From NCBI GenBank assembly GCA_023145595.1, contig JAGLDM010000015.1, positions 1 through 7,520 of the forward strand: a DNA stretch of 7,520 nucleotides. Direction: 5' to 3'. The notes beneath the pieces are model-generated. The model saw only the letters and a list, made by a program, of their open reading frames with translations, did no database searches and had not been told where the DNA came from. This document shows positions 1 through 5,358 of this stretch, in pieces; position 1 is the stretch's first letter, and each line of letters begins with the position of its first letter. This stretch comes from Flavobacteriaceae bacterium (lineage in GTDB: Bacteria; Bacteroidota; Bacteroidia; Flavobacteriales; Flavobacteriaceae). Both the position numbers and the translations under genes were made by a program.

Positions 1-2
1 TT

Positions 3-34
3 GTTTAATCGTTTAACTGTTGATGTGTTTAATT
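3..34 (+). repeat. Degenerate octamer tandem array (left copy)
   Basis: Four consecutive 8-base units read gtttaatc, gtttaact, gttgatgt and gtttaatt. All begin with GTT and three share GTTTAA. The array may continue beyond the left window edge. The same unit occurs in the opposite orientation at 222-261, so the two arrays face each other across the palindromic element at 58-141. The periodicity is seen directly. The function is unknown, and slippage-generated simple sequence is the plainest explanation. Confidence 0.6.
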
Positions 35-57
35 ATTGTCAGCAGTTTTATTTTGTT

Positions 58-141
58 TGTCACCCTGAACTTATTTCAGTGTCTCATTCAGAAAAATCAC
101 GTGAGTAACATGATGCGATTTCTCGTTTTATTCGAAATGAC
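58..141. repeat. Mosaic palindromic intergenic repeat, relative of the 2378-2457 element
   Basis: The element begins TGTCACCCTGAAC and ends TTCGAAATGAC, so its tips are near-inverted. Positions 95-124 match 2412-2441 at 27 of 30 bases in the same orientation (shared ATGATGCGATTTCTC). The left half instead carries CTGAA-CTTAT-TTCAG (65-79), a short hairpin of a different repeat type. The right half therefore looks like one arm of a long palindrome whose partner arm has been replaced. A perfect TCACGTGA palindrome sits at 97-104. Similar mobile or REP-like intergenic elements are common in flavobacterial genomes. It may act as an mRNA end or stability element for the operon, which is inference. 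Confidence 0.65.
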
Positions 142-221
142 TAAATTATTTATCCTGTAAGATTTAAATCATTTGCTTTTACGTTAATTGTAACGACTTT
201 ATACTCAATAAGATAGGTGAA

Positions 222-261
222 TATTAAACAATTTCACAGTTCCACAATTAAGCAATTACAC
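222..261 (-). repeat. Degenerate octamer tandem array overlapping the argE stop
   Basis: Read on the minus strand, five consecutive 8-base units are gtgtaatt, gcttaatt, gtggaact, gtgaaatt and gtttaata, matching the unit of the array at 3-34 in inverted orientation. The first two units encode the last residues of ArgE (Val-Ile-Ala) and its stop codon (248-250). The repeat has therefore either grown out of the gene end or invaded it. The period of 8 does not preserve reading frame, so array changes here would alter the ArgE C-terminus or its stop position. Confidence 0.6.
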
Positions 262-1309
262 GTTTTAATAATTCAATATAAATTTTAATTCCTTCTTCAA
301 TTTCATTTACAAAAATATATTCATCTGCCGAATGTGATCTGGTTGAATCTCCAGGTCCTAGTTTGAGTGATTGACAACTCAAAGCCGCTTGGTCAGATAG
401 GGTAGGAGATCCGTATGTTTCTCTGCCCATTGCAATTCCTTCTTGTACAACTTTATGGTTTTCATCAATATGAGATGAGTTTAATCGTAGTGATCTTGGC
501 TTAACTTCACAGGGCGCATTTTTACTTATAATATCATAAACTTCTTGATTAGAATACTTATCATTCACCCGAACATCGATTACAATTTGTGTATCTGCAG
601 GGACTACGTTATGCTGATTTCCAGCATTTATTTGTGTGACGGTCATTTTTATTTCACCCAATGCTTTAGATTTTTTTTCGAATTTAAAATCCCGAAACCA
701 TTCCAAAACTTCAATCGTTTTGTAAATAGAATTGTCATTGTTAGGGTGTGCGGCATGACTTGGAGTTCCGTGAATAATTCCGTCAAAAACCACCAATCCT
801 TTTTCTGCAATTGCTAAATTCATCAAAGTAGGTTCTCCTACAATAGCGAATTCAATTTCTGGAAGTTGTGAAAGAGTACTGTTCAGACCATTTAGTCCAG
901 AATTTTCTTCTTCTGCGGATGTTACGATTACTAAATTATAGGCTAAATTTTCTTGCTGATAAAAATAAGTGAACGTCGCAATCAACGAAACCAAGCAGCC
1001 TCCAGCATCGTTACTTCCGAGACCGTATAATTTACCATCTTCTACATGTGGATGAAAAGGATCTTTGGTATAAGCCGAATTTGGTTTAACCGTATCGTGA
1101 TGTGAATTTAGAAGTATTGTGGGTTTGCTTTTATCAAAGTGTTTATTGTAAGCAATGATGTTGTTTTGTGAACGCTCAAACGGAATATTTTCACTATTGA
1201 ACCATGCTTCAATTAATAGCGCAGTCTCTTCTTCTTCCTGTGAAAAAGATTGCGTTGCAATTAAGTTTTTCAGCAATTCAATAGCGTTGGTTGTTAGTTT
1301 GTCTATCAT
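248..1309 (-). CDS. argE: Acetylornithine/N-succinyl-ornithine/citrulline deacylase, M20 metallopeptidase family
   Basis: This cytoplasmic zinc hydrolase would remove the N-acyl group from acyl-citrulline (or acyl-ornithine), the step after ArgF' in this type of pathway. The 353 residues match the M20 layout. By analogy with DapE, His70 of the HxD motif (NSHHDTV), bridging Asp101 (GSNDAGG), Glu134, Glu159 (VGEPT) and His326 (TRSHSADEY) are the metal ligands, and Glu133 in SAEEENSG is the catalytic base. A dimerisation or lid domain covers about residues 170-270 and includes SHAAHP (184-189). All key residues are present. The start ATG overlaps the argB TGA (ATGA), which supports both the start and translational coupling. 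The last codons lie in an octamer repeat. M20 enzymes are hard to separate by sequence; the operon makes argE far more likely than dapE. The acyl group is unproven. Confidence 0.92.
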   Translation of the reverse strand: MIDKLTTNAIELLKNLIATQSFSQEEEETALLIEAWFNSENIPFERSQNNIIAYNKHFDKSKPTILLNSHHDTVKPNSAYTKDPFHPHVEDGKLYGLGSNDAGGCLVSLIATFTYFYQQENLAYNLVIVTSAEEENSGLNGLNSTLSQLPEIEFAIVGEPTLMNLAIAEKGLVVFDGIIHGTPSHAAHPNNDNSIYKTIEVLEWFRDFKFEKKSKALGEIKMTVTQINAGNQHNVVPADTQIVIDVRVNDKYSNQEVYDIISKNAPCEVKPRSLRLNSSHIDENHKVVQEGIAMGRETYGSPTLSDQAALSCQSLKLGPGDSTRSHSADEYIFVNEIEEGIKIYIELLKRVIA

Positions 1310-2088
1310 AAAACTAAAGTTGTGAAGGGTTGATTTTTATTGTTAATCACGGTTGGGTTTCCTATAATTACTTTTGACACACCTTTTTGCAAGGCATTGA
1401 AACAATTGTGCATTTTAGGCAACATTCCATCTGCAATAATTCCGTCTTTTTTTAATTCTTCGTATGATACAGAGTTGATGTTTTCAATAACAGATTTTTC
1501 ATCTTTTATAGATCGTAAAACTCCATTCATTTCAAAAGTGTAAATTAAAGACACACTGTATTTCTCAGACATTCCAATTGCAATTTCAGAGGCAATGGTA
1601 TCTGCATTTGTGTTTAGTAATTGTCCCTTTTTATCATGCGTAATTGCACAAAAAACAGGTGTCATTCCGTTTTGTAAAAACACATTAATATTGTTGGCGT
1701 TCACGGTATCAATATCTCCTGCAAAACCGTAATCAACATCTTTAACAATGCGTTTGTGAGCCAAAATACAATTGGCATCTGCACCAGATAAACCAATGGA
1801 ATTACATCCATTTTGTTGTAGTTGTGCGGTAATATTTTTGTTTAACAAACCAGCATAAACCATGGTTACGATTTCTAAATTAGCTTTATCGGTTACTCTT
1901 CTGCCATTTACCATTTTTGGTTTTAAACCAATAGAGTTTGCCAATTCAGTGGCTTTTTTTCCGCCACCATGAACCAGAATTTTGAACCCTTCTAATTCAG
2001 AAAAATCTTTCAATACGGAAGTTAATAAGACTTCATTATTAATGACGTTTCCTCCGACTTTTATGATATGTAGTTTTTGTTTAGACAT
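1306..2088 (-). CDS. argB: Acetylglutamate kinase (possibly N-succinylglutamate kinase)
   Basis: ArgB phosphorylates the gamma-carboxylate of N-acylglutamate, the second step of arginine synthesis. The 260 residues follow the amino acid kinase fold. Lys10 in IIKVGGNVI and Lys225 in GMLPKMHNC are the likely phosphoryl-transfer lysines. HGGGK (40-44) binds phosphate, NGRRVTD (61-67) and SGADAN (101-106) shape the acylglutamate site, and NTNADTIASEIA (159-170) carries Asp163. The segment LIYTFEMNGVL (181-191) replaces the usual LTDVxGVL, a divergence I associate with Bacteroidota ArgB. There is no N-terminal helix extension of the type found in arginine-inhibited hexameric kinases, so the short E. 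coli-like form is expected. The start overlaps the stop of the upstream 59-residue ORF by 8 bases, and the end overlaps argE by 4. Confidence 0.95.
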   Translation of the reverse strand: MSKQKLHIIKVGGNVINNEVLLTSVLKDFSELEGFKILVHGGGKKATELANSIGLKPKMVNGRRVTDKANLEIVTMVYAGLLNKNITAQLQQNGCNSIGLSGADANCILAHKRIVKDVDYGFAGDIDTVNANNINVFLQNGMTPVFCAITHDKKGQLLNTNADTIASEIAIGMSEKYSVSLIYTFEMNGVLRSIKDEKSVIENINSVSYEELKKDGIIADGMLPKMHNCFNALQKGVSKVIIGNPTVINNKNQPFTTLVL

Positions 2089-2260
2089 TCTTCTTCGTAT
2101 TGTATATTAAATAAACTCCAAAACCCATCAAGAAAACATTAAAAATGATTCCGTAAAAAGAACTAGTTTTTAAATTGTCAAAATCTAGGTTGTAGATACT
2201 AGCAAGCAATAGTATAAACGACATAATTGTGATGATGTATGGTATAACTGTTTTGTTCAT
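2081..2260 (-). CDS. Small two-helix membrane protein, function unknown (59 aa)
   Basis: An uninterrupted ATG-to-TAA reading frame fills the space upstream of argB. The translation is strongly hydrophobic: a first membrane segment at about residues 5-23 (VIPYIITIMSFILLLASIY), a short polar and acidic link (Asp26, Asp28, Lys31) and a second segment at about 35-53, followed by a basic tail (Lys56, Lys57). Lys3 and the basic tail suggest both ends face the cytoplasm, giving a helical hairpin. Its TAA lies inside the argB start region (overlap 2081-2088, different frame), as expected for translational coupling. The ATG follows an A-rich stretch (aacataaaaa), typical of Bacteroidota starts. I recognise no family. 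It could be a transporter helper, a regulator or a neutral small protein. Coding status is inferred from composition, start context and overlap. Confidence 0.72.
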   Translation of the reverse strand: MNKTVIPYIITIMSFILLLASIYNLDFDNLKTSSFYGIIFNVFLMGFGVYLIYNTKKNV

Positions 2261-2270
2261 TTTTTATGTT

Positions 2271-2300
2271 TGTCATTTCTGAGTCCCGATAACTAGCGGG
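2271..2300. repeat. Degraded intergenic hairpin repeat fragment
   Basis: TGTCATTTCTGAG leads into the imperfect palindrome CCCGATAACTAGCGGG (2285-2300). Four outer G-C pairs are intact, one pair is mismatched (2289/2296) and two inner pairs are intact. The first eight bases (TGTCATTT) equal the tip of the palindrome at 2378. It sits about 10 bases upstream of the small ORF start on the minus strand, so a fold in RNA could affect that start. It looks like an eroded member of a Bacteroidota intergenic repeat family; that assignment is inference. Confidence 0.5.
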
Positions 2301-2330
2301 GGTGGGGTTTAATTTAATTCGTGTTTCTGG

Positions 2331-2350
2331 ATTCCTGCCTCCACAGGAAT
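2331..2350. repeat. Short perfect hairpin ATTCCTG/CAGGAAT
   Basis: A 7-bp perfect inverted repeat (2331-2337 with 2344-2350) encloses a 6-base loop, CCTCCA. The type resembles the ATTCCTGCCTnCGCAGGAAT repeats scattered through flavobacterial intergenic DNA. No T-run follows on the minus strand, so it is unlikely to be an intrinsic terminator. It is one of three different hairpin elements packed between argF' and the small ORF. Confidence 0.5.
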
Positions 2351-2377
2351 AACACCCTATTCAATTTTTAATTATGT

Positions 2378-2457
2378 TGTCATTTCGACGTAGGAGAAAT
2401 CGCATACAGAGAATCACATGAGCAATATGATGCGATTTCTCCTACGTCGGAATGACA
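2378..2457. repeat. Long palindromic (REP-like) element after argF'
   Basis: Two 28-base arms (2378-2405 and 2430-2457) are inverted complements with a single mismatch (2385 against 2450), around a 24-base centre. The tips are TGTCA and TGACA. The element starts five bases after the argF' stop. In minus-strand RNA it would form a very stable stem with one A-C mismatch. It could act as an mRNA stabiliser, a partial terminator or a processing site separating argC-argF' from argB-argE. Positions 2412-2441 match 95-124 at 27 of 30 bases, so this is a repeat family and not a gene-specific structure. It is probably a non-autonomous mobile element; no transposase is nearby. Confidence 0.85.
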
Positions 2458-2462
2458 GTTTA

Positions 2463-3410
2463 TTACAGTTCTTCCAATATTTTTTTCAACACAATCTGCG
2501 CCGAATAGGTTCTGTTATTTGCCTGATCAATTACCAAAGAATTTTCCGAATCTATTACTTCATCAGCAACTATAACATTTCTTCTTACAGGCAAACAATG
2601 CATAAATTTCGCATTATTTGTTATGTTCATTTTATCATCAGAAATAATCCAATCTTTTTTTTGCGGAATCACTTTTCCGTAGTCCTTATAAGAACTCCAA
2701 TTCTTCACATAAATAAAATCAGCATTTTCAAAAGCCTTTTCTTGGTTGTGTTCCACATTAGAATCTTTTACAATTTCAGGATTCAAATCATATCCTTCAG
2801 GATGCGTGATTACAAAATCAGCATCTTGCAATTGCATCATATTTATAAATGAATTTGCAACTGCATGGGGTAATGACTTTGGGTGTGGAGCCCAAGATAG
2901 CACAACTTTTGGCTTGTGCGAAACCTTGTTTTCTTCCAAAGTAATGGCATCTGCCAAGGCTTGTAATGGGTGTCCGACCGAACTTTCCATATTTACAACA
3001 GGAACTGTAGCGTATTTTATAAAATTATTTAAAACCACTTCTGCGGCGTCTAGTTGCTTATCTTCCAATCCGGCAAAAGCTCTGATTGCAACAATATCGC
3101 AATATTGAGAAACTACTTGTGCGGCTTCTTTTACATGCTCTGCTTTGTTTTGATCCATTATCTTTCCATCTTCATATTCCAATTGCCAGCCTTCGCTACC
3201 AAAATTCATAACGATGGTGTTTAACCCTAAATTTTGTGCTGCTTTTTGTGTGCTTAAACGGGTTCTTAAACTATTATTAAAGAATAATAGACAAATAGTT
3301 TTTCCTTTTCCAAGATTTTCAAATTGCAATTCGCTTTGTTTTAATTCAAGCGCTTCTTTTACAGTTTCTTGAAGATTGTCGAGGTCGTTAATATGTGTAT
3401 AATGTCTCAT
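2463..3410 (-). CDS. argF': N-succinylornithine (or N-acetylornithine) carbamoyltransferase
   Basis: This enzyme transfers the carbamoyl group of carbamoyl phosphate to an N-acylated ornithine, giving acyl-citrulline, in contrast to classical ornithine carbamoyltransferase. The 315 residues show the carbamoyl phosphate loop SLRTR (47-51), RAFAG (110-114), HPLQALAD (147-154), WAPHPKSLP (173-181), HPEG (203-206) and HCLPVRRN (271-278). The long tract around WAPHP and the lack of the classical ornithine-binding SMG loop fit the AOTCase/SOTCase branch. In NKAEH the residue aligned with the known specificity position (Glu92 in the Xanthomonas acetylornithine enzyme, Pro90 in the Bacteroides fragilis succinylornithine enzyme) is Ala90. 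This favours succinylornithine. The alignment is from memory and the substrate call is inference. The start directly abuts the proB stop codon. Confidence 0.93.
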   Translation of the reverse strand: MRHYTHINDLDNLQETVKEALELKQSELQFENLGKGKTICLLFFNNSLRTRLSTQKAAQNLGLNTIVMNFGSEGWQLEYEDGKIMDQNKAEHVKEAAQVVSQYCDIVAIRAFAGLEDKQLDAAEVVLNNFIKYATVPVVNMESSVGHPLQALADAITLEENKVSHKPKVVLSWAPHPKSLPHAVANSFINMMQLQDADFVITHPEGYDLNPEIVKDSNVEHNQEKAFENADFIYVKNWSSYKDYGKVIPQKKDWIISDDKMNITNNAKFMHCLPVRRNVIVADEVIDSENSLVIDQANNRTYSAQIVLKKILEEL

Positions 3411-4181
3411 TTATATCACTTTAATTTTTGTAAAATTAGTTTTTTCTTGAATAGCATCAGCCAAAAAATTATCATTCAGCCCATTTACAATCCAAGTCTC
3501 TATTCCAGCTTTTTGTGTAATAATCGCTGCCTGAATTTTGGTACCCAATCCCCCAGTGCCATGCGATGATTTAGACTCTTCAATTTCTTTGGTCAATGAT
3601 TGAATATTTGAAACCGATTTTATTGTTTGAATATTATCAGTGTTCATAGATTCTTTAGTATAAATTCCGTTTGTGTTGGAAGCCATAATAAATAAATCTA
3701 CTTTTAGAAGAGCAGCCGTCAATGCACCTAATTTATCATTGTCGCCAAATTTAATTTCGTCGGTAGCAACGGTGTCATTTTCGTTAATGATTGGAATGTA
3801 ATTGTTTTCTATCAATACATTTATAGTATTTTCAATATTTTCTTTTGACTGTTCTTTTTCAAAATCAGAATAAGAAAGCAAACATTGAGAAGTAAGCAAT
3901 CCAGCCTCTTTAAATAAATCTTGGAAAATCCGCATCAAATAAGGTTGACCAATAGATGCTAATGCTTGTTTTACATTCAGTTCTTTTCCTTCTAAAGTCA
4001 CCAATTCTTTTGCAGCAGCAATAGCACCAGAACTCACGATTACAAATTCATATTGATCTGTTAAATTTGCTATTTGAAGTGCAATGTTTTTAATTTTACT
4101 TTGCGAAATTGCATTGGACTCTTTTGTTAACACATTAGAGCCAATTTTAAGTAAAATTCTCTTTTTATCTGATTTGCCCAT
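3411..4181 (-). CDS. proB: Glutamate 5-kinase, single-domain form lacking PUA
   Basis: ProB phosphorylates the gamma-carboxylate of glutamate to start proline synthesis. The 256 residues cover only the amino acid kinase domain. The C-terminal PUA domain that makes E. coli ProB about 367 residues is absent, and the stop codon is directly followed by argF', so it has not been split off into a neighbouring ORF. Motifs are KIGSNVLT (12-19), SSGAIAAAKE (50-59), INENDTVATDEIKFGDNDKL (132-151) for glutamate and nucleotide binding, and GTGGLGTK (208-215). All expected active-site segments are intact. The start codon lies 17 bases inside proA, which supports translational coupling and coordinated ProA-ProB production. 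Loss of PUA is known in other lineages and does not by itself abolish kinase activity; feedback by proline cannot be judged from sequence. Confidence 0.95.
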   Translation of the reverse strand: MGKSDKKRILLKIGSNVLTKESNAISQSKIKNIALQIANLTDQYEFVIVSSGAIAAAKELVTLEGKELNVKQALASIGQPYLMRIFQDLFKEAGLLTSQCLLSYSDFEKEQSKENIENTINVLIENNYIPIINENDTVATDEIKFGDNDKLGALTAALLKVDLFIMASNTNGIYTKESMNTDNIQTIKSVSNIQSLTKEIEESKSSHGTGGLGTKIQAAIITQKAGIETWIVNGLNDNFLADAIQEKTNFTKIKVI

Positions 4182-5358
4182 TACCTTTTATATACCATTT
4201 ATTTGTAACCAAATGATGTAATCCCATCGGTCCTCTGTGATGTAATTTATCTGTGCTAATCGCTAATTCTCCTCCCAAACCAAATTGCCCACCATCTGTA
4301 AATCGTGTTGAAGCATTTTGATATACGGCAGCCGAATCTACACTCGACATAAAATGATTTGCAGTAGCATCGTTTTTAGTGATGATTACTGCTGAATGTC
4401 CGCCACTATATTTATTAATTTTTGAAATTGCTTTCTCGGTAGATTCAATACTACCGATTACAATTTTATAATCTAAAAATTCTTTATACCAAATATCTTC
4501 TGATTCGTATGGTTTTACATTATCAAAACTTGATAAATCAGTATCACCGAGTATTTCTAATTTCACTTCTAAAAGCGCAGCAATCAACCTTTTTGTAAAC
4601 GATTCTTTATTTTCTAAATTCGAATTGATTAAAATTTTATCAACCGCATTACAAGCAGATATTTTATCTTTTCCGTTGATGATTACACTAATTGCTAAGT
4701 CCAAATCAGCCTCTGTATCAACATAAATAAAATTGTTACCACGTCCGCTAACAATTACCGGGCAGTTGGCATTCTTTTTTACAAAAGCAATGAGTTTCTC
4801 ACCACCTCTTGGTACAATTAAGTCAAGTTGCTGTGTCGGATTTTCTAAAAACGCTTGTGTTTCAGTTCTGTTGTAATTTAAATACTCTACCCAGTCCGTT
4901 GTGATATTATTTTCTGTTAGGGCTTGATGCCATAATTTCACAATTTCTAAATTGGAATTTAAAGATTCTTTTCCGCCCTTCAACAAGATTTTATTTCCTG
5001 ATTTAAAAGCAATTCCGGCAGCCTCAACGGTTACATCTGGTCTCGATTCATAAATAATCATTACCGTACCAAAGGCAGCGGTTTTATTCACGATTTTCAT
5101 ACCGTTTTCATGCGTGAAATGATACAAATCTTTTCCAATAGGGTCGCTATCTGCAATCAATTGATTCAACGATAAAATCATTCCTTCTATTTTAGCATCA
5201 TCTACTTTTAAACGGTCAAACATAGAGATGTCATCTCCAGAATAACTTTCAATATCAATTTTATTTGCGGCAAGAATGGTGTTCTTTTTAGCAGCAATTA
5301 ACTGTCCGACTGTTTTTAAAACAGCATTTCGTTGTTGTATTGTTAATGGTGTATTCAT
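4165..5358 (-). CDS. proA: Glutamate-5-semialdehyde dehydrogenase (gamma-glutamyl phosphate reductase)
   Basis: ProA reduces gamma-glutamyl phosphate with NADPH to glutamate 5-semialdehyde, which cyclises to pyrroline-5-carboxylate. The 397 residues fit the family with a slightly short N-terminus. Recognisable blocks are IYESRPDVTVEAAGIAFKSG (102-121), LIVPRGG (180-186), the catalytic cysteine Cys236 in KISACNAVD, and the highly conserved C-terminal run NASTRFTDGGQFGLGGE (348-364) followed by HRGPMGLHHL (374-383). The start is fixed by the TAATG junction with the upstream aminotransferase gene. The gene is followed by proB with a 17-base overlap, the reverse of the common proB-proA order. The enzyme is aldehyde-dehydrogenase-like and cytoplasmic, and no key residue is missing. 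Confidence 0.96.
   Translation of the reverse strand: MNTPLTIQQRNAVLKTVGQLIAAKKNTILAANKIDIESYSGDDISMFDRLKVDDAKIEGMILSLNQLIADSDPIGKDLYHFTHENGMKIVNKTAAFGTVMIIYESRPDVTVEAAGIAFKSGNKILLKGGKESLNSNLEIVKLWHQALTENNITTDWVEYLNYNRTETQAFLENPTQQLDLIVPRGGEKLIAFVKKNANCPVIVSGRGNNFIYVDTEADLDLAISVIINGKDKISACNAVDKILINSNLENKESFTKRLIAALLEVKLEILGDTDLSSFDNVKPYESEDIWYKEFLDYKIVIGSIESTEKAISKINKYSGGHSAVIITKNDATANHFMSSVDSAAVYQNASTRFTDGGQFGLGGELAISTDKLHHRGPMGLHHLVTNKWYIKGNGQIR

Larger units (their letters stand above)
1..247. other. Noncoding region downstream of argE
   Basis: No convincing coding sequence is seen on either strand; the longest in-frame stretches starting with ATG are under about 20 codons. The region is built from repeats: an octamer array at the left edge, a mosaic palindromic element in the middle, and a second octamer array running into the end of argE. 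A small 5-bp stem (CGTTA/TAACG, 182-195) is the only other structure noticed. It has no T-run on the minus strand, so it is not a convincing terminator. The argH gene, which often follows argE in related bacteria, does not start in these bases. The region is likely the 3' untranslated end of the operon, with repeats accumulated there. Confidence 0.7.

Noticed and set aside
110..162. Short plus-strand ATG frame inside the downstream repeat
   Set aside because: About 16 codons derived from repeat sequence; no evidence of translation.
545..817. Plus-strand open frame of 90 codons
   Set aside because: It lies wholly inside argE on the opposite strand, with no recognisable motifs; it is a shadow of the real gene.
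1340..1543. Plus-strand open frame of 67 codons
   Set aside because: Antisense to argB with no independent support.
2331..2350. Intrinsic terminator between argF' and the small ORF
   Set aside because: The 7-bp stem is not followed by a T-run on the minus strand, and its sequence resembles a dispersed intergenic repeat.
2378..2457. Transposon with target-site duplication
   Set aside because: No clear direct duplication is seen at the edges and no transposase is present, so only a palindromic repeat is claimed.
2418..2852. Plus-strand open frame of 144 codons starting in the palindromic repeat
   Set aside because: It begins inside the repeat and runs antisense through argF', with a skewed composition rich in Ile, Phe and Arg; the argF' frame is strongly supported.
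2746..3108. Plus-strand open frame of 120 codons
   Set aside because: Antisense to the conserved core of argF', with no protein-family features.
3369..3569. Plus-strand open frame of 66 codons across the proB-argF' junction
   Set aside because: Antisense to two well-supported genes; no motif.
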